NCBI RefSeq assembly: GCF_000384815.1
Contig: NZ_ARQF01000020.1
Location: 980,442 to 1,044,441 of the forward strand
Source of the DNA: Halodesulfovibrio aestuarii DSM 17919 = ATCC 29578
GTDB lineage: Bacteria; Desulfobacterota; Desulfovibrionia; Desulfovibrionales; Desulfovibrionaceae
DNA: 64,000 nt
Reading direction: 5' to 3'
Below are positions 50,234 to 59,679 of the stretch, piece by piece. The translations under genes and the position numbers were made by a program. The notes below the pieces were generated by a model that saw only the letters and a list, made by a program, of their open reading frames with translations, searched no databases and had not been told where the DNA came from. The number at the start of each line of letters is the position of its first letter. Positions within the stretch are counted from its first letter, which is position 1.

Positions 50234-51295
50234 CTAGTCCTCCAAGTGCTTGATGATAGGTGCGAGGAAGTCATCGGAACCAGGGAGGTCGCCTGGCATG
50301 TGACCGTGGAATTCGGAATCTGCAATACCACGTACTGAAAGGCGTACGTCGTCTACCATCTGGCCGCAGTTCTGTTCAATAGTAAGGAAGCGTTTGCCTT
50401 TTTTTGCAATATCGCGAAGCACTTCAGATGGGAATGGGTACAGAGTAAGAGGACGTACCAGACCAACTTTTTTACCTTCGGAACGCAGACGGCGAACAGT
50501 AGATTTAACAATACGGCCAATAGAGCCGAATGCTACTACTACAAGCTCTGCATCGTCGCATTCAAAAACGTCTGCGCGCGCTTCTTCCTGCATTGCTTCG
50601 TATTTAGCCTGCAGGTTGCGGTTTTGGCCTGCAAGAGCACCGTCTTCGAGGAAGAGGGATTTTAGCAGACGCTTTTCGCGACCTTTAGCACCGTCGAGGC
50701 ACCAGTTTTCAGCACCATGGTTATCAGCGGCTTTTGGTTCCCAAGGGATTACCGGTTCTTTCATTTGCCCAACGATAGCATCGGCAAGAACGAGAACAGG
50801 ATTACGATATTTGAATGCAAGGTCAAACGCCTCGATCATCATGTCGTAGCCTTCCTGACAGGTGCCAGGAGCAAGAACGAGTGTACGGTAGTCACCGTGA
50901 CCGCCGCCTCGGGTAGACTGGAAGTAGTCACCCTGAGAAGATCCGATGTCACCAAGACCTGGACCACCACGGTTAACGTTTACAATAACACCCGGAAGCT
51001 CAGAGCCAGCCATGTAGGAAATTGCTTCCTGCATGAGAGATACGCCAGGGGAAGAAGATGTTGTCATAGCACGTGCGCCGCCAGCAGCAGCACCTAAGAG
51101 CATATTTGCCGCAGCAACTTCAGATTCAGCCTGAACAAATTCACCGTTAACTGTAGCCATTTCGGTGGAAAGAAATTCAGGAATATCATTCTGGGGAGTA
51201 ATAGGATAACCGAAGTAACAGGTACAACCGGCAGCGAGTGCACCACGGGCAATCGCTTCGTTACCTTTGATAAAAATACGTTTTTTTTCGGACAT
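50234..51295 (-). CDS. vorB: 2-oxoacid:ferredoxin oxidoreductase alpha subunit (VorB-like)
   Basis: 353 residues. Begins KKRIFIKGNEAIARGALAAG and contains YFGYPITPQNDIPEF, the alpha-subunit pyrimidine-binding signature, and GDIGSSQGDYFQ. Length and motifs match the subunit commonly named VorB (3-methyl-2-oxobutanoate dehydrogenase) with KorA as the alternative. Three bases separate it from the beta gene and two from the ferredoxin subunit. Confidence 0.92.
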   Translation of the reverse strand: MSEKKRIFIKGNEAIARGALAAGCTCYFGYPITPQNDIPEFLSTEMATVNGEFVQAESEVAAANMLLGAAAGGARAMTTSSSPGVSLMQEAISYMAGSELPGVIVNVNRGGPGLGDIGSSQGDYFQSTRGGGHGDYRTLVLAPGTCQEGYDMMIEAFDLAFKYRNPVLVLADAIVGQMKEPVIPWEPKAADNHGAENWCLDGAKGREKRLLKSLFLEDGALAGQNRNLQAKYEAMQEEARADVFECDDAELVVVAFGSIGRIVKSTVRRLRSEGKKVGLVRPLTLYPFPSEVLRDIAKKGKRFLTIEQNCGQMVDDVRLSVRGIADSEFHGHMPGDLPGSDDFLAPIIKHLED

Positions 51296-51297
51296 GG

Positions 51298-51525
51298 CTA
51301 CTTCTCCTTTTTCTCTTCGCGGTAGACCTTGATGACAAGATCAGGGCAAATAAGCGCACAGGAAGTACAACCTGTACAGTTTTCCATGTCTTCTGCTTTT
51401 ACCTCTGCTACTTTGTATCCTTGCTGGTTAAAGCGGGAGGACTGGCAGATAATCTTCTTTGGGCAAACGGTAGAGCAGAGCATGCAGCCCTTGCACCGTT
51501 CTTCGCGGAATTCAACGCGCGCCAT
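51298..51525 (-). CDS. Ferredoxin-like delta subunit of the 2-oxoacid oxidoreductase
   Basis: 75 residues with two 4Fe-4S motifs: CKGCMLCSTVCPKKI and CTGCTSCALICPDLV. First gene of the operon; ribosome site gaggtg before the ATG at 51525. Carries electrons from the TPP subunit to ferredoxin. Confidence 0.94.
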   Translation of the reverse strand: MARVEFREERCKGCMLCSTVCPKKIICQSSRFNQQGYKVAEVKAEDMENCTGCTSCALICPDLVIKVYREEKKEK

Positions 51526-51668
51526 GTTTTCACCTCAACTTTATAAGTAAGATCAATATGTTGCCGTGTGTTTTCTTTGTAACGAACGGCTTATTTGTAG
51601 AGTAACGACGACAATTATGTCAAAAGAGGGAATGTATTACAATACCCATTCTAAACATCTTCAAATGT

Positions 51669-52787
51669 TTAGAGAATAAGCATTGAATCCCCATAACTGA
51701 ATACTCGGAAACCTTGTGAAATGGCTTCCGCGTAACCTTCCAGAACACGCTGCTTTGAAGCGAATGCGCTAATCATCATAAGTAACGAAGATTCCGGCAA
51801 ATGGAAGTTTGTGATCATGTGATCTATAACATTGAATTTGTATCCTGGGTAGATAAAGATATTTGTCCACCCTTTGAATGGTGCAATACTGCCGACTTCA
51901 TTAAAAGCGCCTTCCAATACGCGGGAAGATGTAGTGCCAACTGTGATAATTGGACGACCTTCTGCTTTTGCCTTAGCAATTTTTTGTGCAGTTTCTTCTG
52001 ATAATTCAATAAATTCTTTATGCATTGAATGTTCACGAATGTCATCGCAGCGCACGGGGGAAAAGGTTCCGTATCCTACGTACAAGGTAACTTCTGCCCA
52101 TTCAATACCGCTTTGTGAAAGCTTGTCTCGCATTTCTTCAGTAAAGTGCAGACCGGCAGTTGGCGCAGCAACAGAACCAAGCTGGCTGTCATCTGCGTAC
52201 ACTGTTTGGTAGCGATCCTTATCGGCTGTTGTATCCTCACGTTTGATATACGGAGGAAGCGGAAGGTGGCCTTGTTGTAAAAAGTGCTCCTTCAGTTCTC
52301 CGCGCCAGTTGATGGTTGCTTCGCAGCGTCCAAATTCAGCTGTTTGCGTGACTTCAATCCACAAATCGTTACCGAATTCTGCCTTAGTGCCTATTTTTAC
52401 GCGCTTAGACATGCGCATAAGTCCTTCAACTGTGGCACTTTTCCATTCACCATGCTCTACAGGGGTAACCAGCGGGAGCGGGGTGAGCATAAGAAATTCA
52501 ACTTTGCCGCCGGAAGGGCGGTTTCCGAACAGACGGGCTGGCAGTACCTTCGAGTTATTAACAACAAGCAGTGCATTTTTGGGAAGGTATTTTCCAAGGT
52601 CTGCAAACATTGCTGTATGGTTCTCACCGCTTTCTCTGTTTATTATAAATAGGCGTGAACTGCCGCGTTTATCGGCAGGATACTGCGCTATCTGATCTTC
52701 AGGAAGTTCGTACGTATATGCTGAAAGTCTGAAATCTTCTGGTATTGTCTGTAAATCTTTTTTGGTACAGTTGCTATCGCGTTCCAT
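51669..52787 (-). CDS. queA: tRNA epoxyqueuosine precursor enzyme QueA
   Basis: S-adenosylmethionine:tRNA ribosyltransferase-isomerase, making epoxyqueuosine in tRNA wobble position 34. 372 residues; family landmarks are YELPEDQIAQYPADKR, SKVLPARLFGNR, VAAPTAGLHFTEEM and ITNFHLPESSLLMMISAF. The first 18 residues extend beyond the family core, so a later start is possible, but no better ATG is seen. No other queuosine gene is adjacent. Confidence 0.95.
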   Translation of the reverse strand: MERDSNCTKKDLQTIPEDFRLSAYTYELPEDQIAQYPADKRGSSRLFIINRESGENHTAMFADLGKYLPKNALLVVNNSKVLPARLFGNRPSGGKVEFLMLTPLPLVTPVEHGEWKSATVEGLMRMSKRVKIGTKAEFGNDLWIEVTQTAEFGRCEATINWRGELKEHFLQQGHLPLPPYIKREDTTADKDRYQTVYADDSQLGSVAAPTAGLHFTEEMRDKLSQSGIEWAEVTLYVGYGTFSPVRCDDIREHSMHKEFIELSEETAQKIAKAKAEGRPIITVGTTSSRVLEGAFNEVGSIAPFKGWTNIFIYPGYKFNVIDHMITNFHLPESSLLMMISAFASKQRVLEGYAEAISQGFRVFSYGDSMLIL

Positions 52788-52942
52788 TATTAATATTCCA
52801 TTCTCTGTTATTTAGGGATGGTGGAAAATTGCGGTTTATCTTGCATTGCGCTATTCATATCCCACGTAACATTATATACATGATGTGCACTTCATGTGCC
52901 TACACCTGAACTCTCTAAGACTCAATCATAAAGGAGCGGCCA

Positions 52943-53509
52943 ATGCGAGCCCGATTAGTTTTTTCTGTAGTAGCTCTTTGCATGATGCTATCTGGTTGTA
53001 CTTTCTCGAATATATCCGGCACAGCGCAGCCGACTGGTAGCGCTCAAGGTCAGGCAGAATCTAAATTCATGTATTACAGCTTTCCTGATGTCCGTGTTCC
53101 TACCGAAATGAAAGTTGATGAATCACAGATGTTTGTCCACGGTATGGGGCATAAGCAAACAGGTGTACTTGTTTTTTCCGGTAATGTTGATTTTATGTCA
53201 CTTACCAATGCAATGATCACCACGATGCAGCAGGATGGATGGGAATTGCGTTTCCAATTTACCTCTCCGCGCACTTTGTTGCTTTTTACAAAACCTACCC
53301 GTTTTGCTGTTTTGAACATTACTGACACAAGTTCATTTAATACAGATCTCGAGATTTGGGTTTCTCCCCGTCCGGAGCAGGATTCTATGATGGAAAAGCC
53401 ACTTCCGTTTATAGATTTACCTAGATCATCTTCGATGAGCACTCCAAAGCCGAAAACTTCCACTGCGCCGGTATCTGATCTTCCGGCAGAAGAAGGATTG
53501 GACAGCTAG
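52943..53509 (+). CDS. Lipoprotein of unknown function
   Basis: 188 residues. Lipobox MLSGC at 15-19 predicts lipidated Cys19. The core (about 45-145) is alpha/beta with GHKQTGVLVFSGNVDF and MQQDGWELRFQF; the C-terminus is a Pro/Ser/Thr tail. No family is assigned. Excellent ribosome site (aaggagc). It ends in TAGTG, sharing one base with coaBC, so the two are co-translated. Confidence 0.8.
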   Translation: MRARLVFSVVALCMMLSGCTFSNISGTAQPTGSAQGQAESKFMYYSFPDVRVPTEMKVDESQMFVHGMGHKQTGVLVFSGNVDFMSLTNAMITTMQQDGWELRFQFTSPRTLLLFTKPTRFAVLNITDTSSFNTDLEIWVSPRPEQDSMMEKPLPFIDLPRSSSMSTPKPKTSTAPVSDLPAEEGLDS

Positions 53510-54717
53510 TGAAATCACATACAGCTTTTACAGGCTTTCTTGGTAAGCGTATGCACCTTGGTATCAGCGGTTCGATTGCTGCCTACAAAGGGTTAGACTT
53601 GCTCAGAATGTTTAAAGATAGTGGTGCAGATGTGGGAGTTACTCTTACCAGTTCTGCACAAGAGTTTATTACTCCTTTGAGCTTTGAAGCGTTGGGAGCC
53701 TCACCTGTTTTTTCTAAAATGTATCCTGTCGGTGATGATGTTTTCGGACATCTTATGCCGGGGGAAGCATGTTATGCCTTTGTAATTGCTCCTGCCTCCG
53801 CTACAACTATTGCTCGACTTGCGAATGGATTGGCTGACGATATGCTTTCGTGTCAGGCATTAGCATTTCCTGAGAAGTTGGTTATTGCTCCGGCAATGAA
53901 CCCGCGGATGTGGAACAATGCAGCAACGCAGGAAAATGTGGAAAAGCTGCGCCAGCGTGGGCATGTTATTGTTGAGCCCGGCTGTGGCCGCACCGCATGC
54001 ATGGAAGAAGGTCAAGGGCGGCTAGCGCCTGTTGATGATATTTATCTGCATGGGCTTCGTGCTTTATCCCCGCAGGATATGGCGGGGCAGAACGTTATGG
54101 TTACGTTAGGCCCGACTCGTGAAAAGTGGGATGGTGTGCGTTTTTGGTCTAATCCATCTTCCGGAACCATGGGAGCTTCTTTTGCTGTTGCTGCGTGGTT
54201 GCGTGGTGCAGAGGTTCACGCAATCTGTGGAGCTGGTACGCCTTGGTTGCCATCTGCAATTACCCGACATGACGTGACTAGTGCCGCGGAAATGTATCGA
54301 GCTGCTGATAGCCTATGGAAAGATATGAGCATTGGTGTGTTTACAGCAGCTGTTGCAGATTATGCCCCTGTTCCATTTGGCGATTCCAAGTTTAAAAAGG
54401 GCGGAGATGATCTTACAGTTTCCTTTACACGGACTGTGGATATTCTTAAAACCCTTGGCAACGCTAAGCGTGATGATCAAAGGGTTATCGGTTTTGCAGC
54501 AGAAACAGACAATATTCATGAGAATGTGAAAAAGAAGCTTTCTGCAAAAAATGCTGATATCATAGTTGGGAATAATGTTGCTAAAAGCGGTTCAGGATTT
54601 GGATCTGCTACTAACGAAGTTTGTATTGTTGATCGTAATGGTCGGCAGGAAGACTGGCCTGTGGCACCAAAACCGGAAGTCGCATGGAGAGTTTTTGATT
54701 GGCTGCTTCAACTGTAG
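53509..54717 (+). CDS. coaBC: Bifunctional phosphopantothenoylcysteine decarboxylase/synthetase
   Basis: 402 residues from the GTG at 53509. Makes 4'-phosphopantetheine in coenzyme A synthesis. CoaC half: HLGISGSIAAYK (FMN), PASATTIARLANG, PAMNPRMW and the active-site Cys in GCGRTACMEEGQG. CoaB half: VTLGPTREKWDGVRFWSNPS, FAAETDN. The N-terminus is about ten residues longer than the first strand requires. Overlaps the next gene by 19 bases. Confidence 0.95.
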   Translation: MKSHTAFTGFLGKRMHLGISGSIAAYKGLDLLRMFKDSGADVGVTLTSSAQEFITPLSFEALGASPVFSKMYPVGDDVFGHLMPGEACYAFVIAPASATTIARLANGLADDMLSCQALAFPEKLVIAPAMNPRMWNNAATQENVEKLRQRGHVIVEPGCGRTACMEEGQGRLAPVDDIYLHGLRALSPQDMAGQNVMVTLGPTREKWDGVRFWSNPSSGTMGASFAVAAWLRGAEVHAICGAGTPWLPSAITRHDVTSAAEMYRAADSLWKDMSIGVFTAAVADYAPVPFGDSKFKKGGDDLTVSFTRTVDILKTLGNAKRDDQRVIGFAAETDNIHENVKKKLSAKNADIIVGNNVAKSGSGFGSATNEVCIVDRNGRQEDWPVAPKPEVAWRVFDWLLQL

Positions 54718-55508
54718 TTCTTAGCGAACAAATACGTCCTTGGCATAATGCCGGACTTCGCTTTCTTTTTGATGAGGATGGTTCTATTGCACAGGCAATG
54801 TCTGACGCACAAGCAGCAGCTTCTGCACAGCCAGCACCTGTGGCCCAATCTTCCTTGTCTCCTGTTGCGTCTGCACAGTCGCAGACACCGCAGCAATTTA
54901 AGCAGCCAACTGTGCAGAATCAGCCTCAACAGCAGACATCTCAGCAACAGCAGTCTCCTCAACAGCGTCCTGTCCAGAAAGTACGATCTGCAGCAGTTCC
55001 ACCGCGTGCTATACCATCTCTTGTTATTCATCCAACAACTAAACCACCGGAAGAGTGGCCAGAGTTGTGGCAGAGTTACTGGAGCAAGGTACAGATACCA
55101 AGCCCAGTGGTATGGACATATTGGTCTCTTGGTGATGATCTTTCTGGTCACGCAGATCCGAACCGCCGTGAAGTTTTGAAGAAGCTTATCGGCAGTCTCA
55201 ACTTGCCACGTGGAACGAGTTCTTTCTGGCCGGTGGCAGCTTGTGGTAAAGTCGCTGGTGAACTGACTCCGGCTCCGGAAATTTTTCTTGCCGGACTAAG
55301 ACGGCTTCGGCCGCGATATAGTGTGGTCTTTGGTTCAAAAGCGTTGAAAAGCTTTATGCCTGATTCCACGCTGCGTCCGTATTTGTTTACTCAGTTTCTC
55401 GGGCATCGGCTAATTGCGTTGCCGGATGTTGATTATCTGGTAAAGTCTCCAAACATGCTTGCGCCAGTCATAGCATACTTACGAACAGCCATTCGGTTGT
55501 CGCGTTAG
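54699..55508 (+). CDS. Gln-rich linker protein with uracil-DNA-glycosylase-like C-terminus
   Basis: 269 residues from a TTG that overlaps the end of coaBC; an ATG at 54798 is the alternative. It begins VLSEQIRPWHNAGLRFLFDEDG, then a low-complexity Gln/Ala/Ser/Pro linker (about 33-95), then a folded region with VVWTYWSLGDDLSGHADP and FLAGLRRLRPRYSVVFGSKALK. The last pattern resembles the late strand and helix of family 4-like uracil-DNA glycosylases, but the signature catalytic loops are not clear. A role in DNA repair is a low-confidence guess. Confidence 0.55.
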   Translation: MAASTVVLSEQIRPWHNAGLRFLFDEDGSIAQAMSDAQAAASAQPAPVAQSSLSPVASAQSQTPQQFKQPTVQNQPQQQTSQQQQSPQQRPVQKVRSAAVPPRAIPSLVIHPTTKPPEEWPELWQSYWSKVQIPSPVVWTYWSLGDDLSGHADPNRREVLKKLIGSLNLPRGTSSFWPVAACGKVAGELTPAPEIFLAGLRRLRPRYSVVFGSKALKSFMPDSTLRPYLFTQFLGHRLIALPDVDYLVKSPNMLAPVIAYLRTAIRLSR

Positions 55509-55624
55509 GTTCTATATTTTGCTCCGGTATTAAACTTACCTTTCATTCGCAAGGTGAAGCCTTTTTATCTTGATAAGTGATTAAGCTTCCGGCGCATGAT
55601 TTATTATCTAGAAACAAGATTATG

Positions 55625-55664
55625 AAATCCCTTTTCTCAGATTCTGAGGAAAGGGATTTTTTTG
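55625..55664 (+). terminator. Terminator after the coaBC unit
   Basis: aaatcccttt / aaagggattt with inner ctcag/ctgag and T7. Confidence 0.88.
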
Positions 55665-55672
55665 TTCAACAG

Positions 55673-55688
55673 TGTTTCACGTGAAGCT
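55673..55688. promoter_or_regulatory. parS-like site
   Basis: TGTTTCACGTGAAGCT, 14 of 16 bases of the parS consensus TGTTTCACGTGAAACA. About 4 kb before parA. Confidence 0.6.
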
Positions 55689-55809
55689 TTTTTAGTTTTT
55701 TTGAAAAACAATGTATTAATTTTCAATACTGGTATTATCTCGTAATAGGTCTAAGTTTCCATTCCTTAATAGGAATAATTCTTTATTAGTCTCTAGGTTG
55801 GGGGTTAAA

Positions 55810-57168
55810 ATGAGTCGTATGCCTTTTATTGCCCTTATTAGCCTGTTTGCAGCGTTTTTTGCTTTTTGGCAACCAAACACCCTATATGCCGAAGAAAAAG
55901 AGCCCATAGGAATCTATAAAAACGGGCAAAATTTTACTGTTAAAATTTTGCATTATTCAATTGAAGGTGGAATTGGCCCTGCGCAAGTGGAATTAACAGA
56001 TGGGGTTTTGCGTCAGGCTGGAAAGATGGGAGCTCGATTTGTTGTGCTGGAATTAGATACTCCAGGTGGGCTTGTTTCTTCTATGCGAAAAATTCTAAAA
56101 AGTATGTTGAATTCGTCTATTCCTGTTTTGGTTTGGGTAGGCCCTCGAGGGTCACGAGCTGCGAGTGCTGGTGTCTTTTTAGTTGCAGCTTCTTCATTTG
56201 CGGGTATGGCTCCGCAGACAACAATGGGGGCAGCTTCACCTATTGATGCGAGTGGGAAGAATATTGACTCAACCATGAGTAAAAAGGTCGTGAATGATTT
56301 GGTGAGCCTTGTCCGTACTGTTGCAGCAAGGCAGAATAGAAATTTAAACTGGTATGAAGATGCGGTGCGTAACAGCATCACGATAACAAGCGAAAGGGCT
56401 GCAGCTTCTCGAGTGGTAGAAGTTGTTGCACCGTCGATACAGGACTTTCTTGTACAAGCAGGTAAACACGGAGTTCATACTCAACATGGAACCGTCCATT
56501 TTTCTCAAGAGCAGTTGGAAATCGTTACGTACGAGCCTAACTTCCGATATCAAGTTCTTTCCTGGCTTGTAGACCCGCAGATTGCATATCTGCTCCTTTT
56601 AGCCGGTGTTGCCTGCCTCTTTATTGAATTTACTCATGCAGGCGCAATGATCCCCGGAGTTATTGGTGCACTGGCCTTACTTCTTGGGCTGTATGCCATG
56701 TCAATTCTCCCAACAAATATAGTAGGGCTTTTGCTTATCCTTTTCAGCCTTGTTCTCTTTGCTTTAGAAATAAAGATTACTAGTTATGGATTTCTTTCGT
56801 TAGGTGGGGTGGCAGCCCTTCTTATAGGCTCATTGATTCTATTTCCTGAGGATGATGGGCATATGGCGTTGCCAATATCCCTTATTTTGGGAACAACTGG
56901 GGCAATAACCGTAATTATGTGTGGTACGGCATACTTAGCAGCAAAAGCGATGAGGAAAAAACCTGCAAGCGGTCTGCAAGCTATGATTGGTGAAACTGCA
57001 GAAATAGTTTCATGGACGGGAATGAAGGGAAAAATTTTTATGTACGGAACTCTTTGGTCAGCAACGGTTGATCCAAAAAAATATCCTGACGGAATTGAGC
57101 TTGAGAATGGATCTGTTGTCATAGTGAAGTCTATTGATGATTTGACCGTAACTATTGATGTTAAATAG
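55810..57168 (+). CDS. Long-form NfeD protein (ClpP-class membrane serine protease)
   Basis: 452 residues from the ATG at 55810 (ttgggggt upstream). Signal peptide to about 27 (TLYAEEK). Protease domain with LELDTPGGLVSSMR and the catalytic Ser in GSRAASAGVFLVAAS; about five membrane segments between 245 and 385; then an OB-fold NfeD-C domain (GETAEIVSWTG). Long-form NfeD and slipin genes form the classic stomatin operon, and the archaeal counterpart cleaves the C-terminus of stomatin. The slipin gene follows after 300 bases. Confidence 0.92.
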   Translation: MSRMPFIALISLFAAFFAFWQPNTLYAEEKEPIGIYKNGQNFTVKILHYSIEGGIGPAQVELTDGVLRQAGKMGARFVVLELDTPGGLVSSMRKILKSMLNSSIPVLVWVGPRGSRAASAGVFLVAASSFAGMAPQTTMGAASPIDASGKNIDSTMSKKVVNDLVSLVRTVAARQNRNLNWYEDAVRNSITITSERAAASRVVEVVAPSIQDFLVQAGKHGVHTQHGTVHFSQEQLEIVTYEPNFRYQVLSWLVDPQIAYLLLLAGVACLFIEFTHAGAMIPGVIGALALLLGLYAMSILPTNIVGLLLILFSLVLFALEIKITSYGFLSLGGVAALLIGSLILFPEDDGHMALPISLILGTTGAITVIMCGTAYLAAKAMRKKPASGLQAMIGETAEIVSWTGMKGKIFMYGTLWSATVDPKKYPDGIELENGSVVIVKSIDDLTVTIDVK

Positions 57169-57477
57169 ACTTTTTTTGCATTGCTTGACTAGGGTGAACG
57201 TAGGTTCTGCTTAGATATCATGTGGTTATATGATTTTTTTTAATGTAATGAGAAGAACATATTGAGAGGACAATAAAAAAGCGCGCAGAGCTTGTCAGTT
57301 AAGGTTTCTTGGCAGGGCTAGAGAAAAGCTTTCAAAGTGGTGGCTGTGTTCGATGAATGTGAGATTACATATAGCGATAGTCTACCAAGACTCTCTGGTC
57401 TCCGGAGGCAGACAGAGTCTGTATGGGGAAGGCACAGAGAGTAATAGATAAAAATCGAAATATAGTTGGGAGAAATT
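57169..57477 (+). other. Intergenic region between nfeD and slipin
   Basis: 309 bases, no gene seen. gactctctg / cagagtc-type imperfect dyad at about 57390-57420. Its length suggests a separate slipin promoter. Confidence 0.4.
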
Positions 57478-58239
57478 ATGTATTCAATTTCAGCAATATT
57501 TGGTGTCGTGGTGGTCTTTTTGGTCTTAGCTATTCGTGTAATGAATGAATACGAACGGGCTGTAGTTTTTCGTTTAGGCCGGGTCCTACAGGCTAAGGGG
57601 CCGGGACTTATTATCCTTATTCCTGTTATTGATCGCATGATTCGTGTTTCAATGCGTGTGCTGACATTGGATGTTCCTGCTCAGGATGTGATAACACGCG
57701 ATAACGTTTCGGTGCAGGTAAGTGCGGTTGTCTACTTTAAGGTGGTAGAACCGACAAAATCTATTATCGAAGTAGAGGATTTTTTATTCGCAACATCCCA
57801 GCTTGCGCAGACTACGCTACGTAGCGTTTGTGGTGGGGCAGAGCTTGATGAATTATTGGCGCATCGTGAAAAAATGAATATGCAGATTCAGGATTTGCTA
57901 GATAAGCAAACGGCTCCTTGGGGTATAAAAGTCAATTCTGTTGAGTTAAAACATATTGATTTACCGCAAGAGATGCAGCGCGCTATGGCTAAGCAGGCTG
58001 AAGCTGAACGTGAGCGTCGAGCGAAAGTTATTAATGCTGAGGGTGAATATCAGGCTGCAACAAAACTTTCTCAAGCAGCAGAAATCATAGCCCACCATCC
58101 TCAGGCTCTTCAGTTACGTTATTTACAGACCATGCAAGAAATATCTACAAATGCAGGATCAACCCTGATTCCAATTCCACTAGACATTATGACTAAACTC
58201 ATGCCACAAAAAGGCGTTAATTCGACAGACGATACTTAA
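57478..58239 (+). CDS. Slipin (SPFH/Band 7 stomatin-like protein)
   Basis: 253 residues. Single N-terminal membrane segment (about 2-20). The SPFH domain starts [42 protein letters not shown] and a long C-terminal helix ([18 protein letters not shown]) are typical. Forms membrane microdomain oligomers and pairs with NfeD. The ATG at 57478 has gggaga upstream. Confidence 0.95.
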   Translation: MYSISAIFGVVVVFLVLAIRVMNEYERAVVFRLGRVLQAKGPGLIILIPVIDRMIRVSMRVLTLDVPAQDVITRDNVSVQVSAVVYFKVVEPTKSIIEVEDFLFATSQLAQTTLRSVCGGAELDELLAHREKMNMQIQDLLDKQTAPWGIKVNSVELKHIDLPQEMQRAMAKQAEAERERRAKVINAEGEYQAATKLSQAAEIIAHHPQALQLRYLQTMQEISTNAGSTLIPIPLDIMTKLMPQKGVNSTDDT

Positions 58240-58311
58240 TTCCGACCGCTAGTAAAATTTAACCGGTGGCTCGGATTACATACACATGATTCCATCGCTA
58301 GGAGCTTTTGA

Positions 58312-59319
58312 ATGCATATTCTTGTAACTGGAGCTGCCGGTTTTATCGGCTCAGCACTTTCTCAGCGCTTTCTTTCCGCTGGTAATACCGTTGTTGGTCT
58401 TGATAACTTGAACGATTACTATAGCGTTCAGCTAAAAAAAGACCGTCTCGAGCCTCTTCTTGCTAATCCAAACTTTCGTCATGCCAATTTTGATTTAGCA
58501 GATCGGAAGTCTATGCGTGAAATGTTCGCTGCTGAGCAGTTTACTCATGTTGTAAACTTGGCAGGTCAGGCAGGGGTTCGCTATTCAATCGAAAATCCAG
58601 ATTCATATGTAGATGCAAACCTTGTGGGGTTTGGAAACATTCTTGAAGGTTGCCGCCATAATGATGTTAAGCATCTTGTGTATGCATCTTCCAGCTCTGT
58701 ATATGGTCTGAATACGAATATGCCTTTTGACACTCATAAGGCCGTGAATCATCCGGTTAGTTTATATGCAGCTAGTAAAAAGGCGAATGAGTTGATGGCG
58801 CATACTTACAGCCATTTATACGGCTTGCCGACAACAGGACTTCGTTTCTTTACAGTATATGGCCCGTGGGGGCGTCCAGATATGGCACTATTTCTGTTCA
58901 CAAAAGCAATTCTTGAAGGTAAGCCAATAAACGTCTTCAACCATGGTAAAATGAAACGAGACTTTACCTATGTTGATGATATTGTGGAAGGAGTTGTTCG
59001 GGTTACCAATAAAATTCCAGAAGCTAATCCTGATTGGGATAGCAACAATCCTGACCCAGCTTCCAGCTCTGCGCCTTACCGTGTGTATAATATCGGTAAC
59101 AATAATACCGTAGAACTTGGTCGTTTTATCGAAGTTCTTGAAGAAAAGCTTGGGCAAAAGGCTGTGAAAAATATGATGGAAATGCAGCCGGGTGATGTTG
59201 AAGCAACCTATGCAAATGTCGATGACCTTATGAACGATGTAGGCTTTAGACCGGATACTCCGATCGAAAAGGGCATAGGAGCATTTGTTGATTGGTACCG
59301 TGAGTACTATAATGTGTAG
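58312..59319 (+). CDS. NAD-dependent nucleotide-sugar epimerase (UDP-glucuronate 4-epimerase-like)
   Basis: 335-residue extended short-chain dehydrogenase. Rossmann motif GAAGFIGSAL at 7-16. Catalytic YxxxK is in LYAASKKANELMA (Y about 150), and FFTVYGPWGRPDMALFLF with NVFNHGKMKRDFTYVDDI is the subgroup hallmark of UDP-glucuronate epimerases used for surface polysaccharides. Good ribosome site (taggag). Lies between NfeD/slipin and parA; a terminator follows. Confidence 0.9.
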   Translation: MHILVTGAAGFIGSALSQRFLSAGNTVVGLDNLNDYYSVQLKKDRLEPLLANPNFRHANFDLADRKSMREMFAAEQFTHVVNLAGQAGVRYSIENPDSYVDANLVGFGNILEGCRHNDVKHLVYASSSSVYGLNTNMPFDTHKAVNHPVSLYAASKKANELMAHTYSHLYGLPTTGLRFFTVYGPWGRPDMALFLFTKAILEGKPINVFNHGKMKRDFTYVDDIVEGVVRVTNKIPEANPDWDSNNPDPASSSAPYRVYNIGNNNTVELGRFIEVLEEKLGQKAVKNMMEMQPGDVEATYANVDDLMNDVGFRPDTPIEKGIGAFVDWYREYYNV

Positions 59320-59324
59320 TTACG

Positions 59325-59340
59325 TTTTTCATGTGAAATA
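59325..59340. promoter_or_regulatory. Weak parS-like site
   Basis: TTTTTCATGTGAAATA, 13 of 16 parS positions. Just after the epimerase stop. Confidence 0.3.
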
Positions 59341-59375
59341 AAAAAAGGGCTCTTTTTTAAGAGCCCTTTTTTTGT
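59340..59375 (+). terminator. Terminator of the epimerase gene
   Basis: aaaaagggctctt / aagagccctttt stem, then T run. Confidence 0.9.
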
Positions 59376-59423
59376 GTAAAGGTCTATTCTGGGGGTCGTG
59401 TACAAAAGTGATAAGAAAAATTT

Positions 59424-59439
59424 TGTTTCACATGAAACA
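59424..59439. promoter_or_regulatory. parS site
   Basis: TGTTTCACATGAAACA, 15 of 16 consensus bases, itself a dyad except at the centre. 240 bases before the parA start. Confidence 0.82.
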
Positions 59440-59620
59440 AAAAAATAAAATTTTCTAATTAGTTTGTCTTTGTGAATGGAGTATAACGGGGCAAATAAGG
59501 TCTCTTTTACTGTATACACGTCACTGCTTTGTGTTGACATAAACATAATATATTAACTAGCAATAAAAAGTCACTACGCGACAGTGTTTTTAAAGAGGGT
59601 GGGAATGGATGATTTTGTGA

Positions 59621-59636
59621 CGTTTCACGTGAAACA
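59621..59636. promoter_or_regulatory. parS site
   Basis: CGTTTCACGTGAAACA, 15 of 16 consensus bases with the full 14-base palindrome. 44 bases before the chosen parA start, so ParB binding here could also control parA. Confidence 0.9.
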
Positions 59637-59679
59637 TCTCGCACAATTATCCAACTTCAACTGTACAAGAGAGGTTCAT

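Noticed and set aside
54708..55151. Antisense frame rich in Leu, Arg and Cys over the Gln-rich linker
   Set aside because: Artefact of CAG/CAA repeats read on the other strand.
59584..59679. 32-residue extension of ParA from an upstream start
   Set aside because: It would run through a parS site and is not typical of the family; the GTG at 59680 has a good ribosome site.
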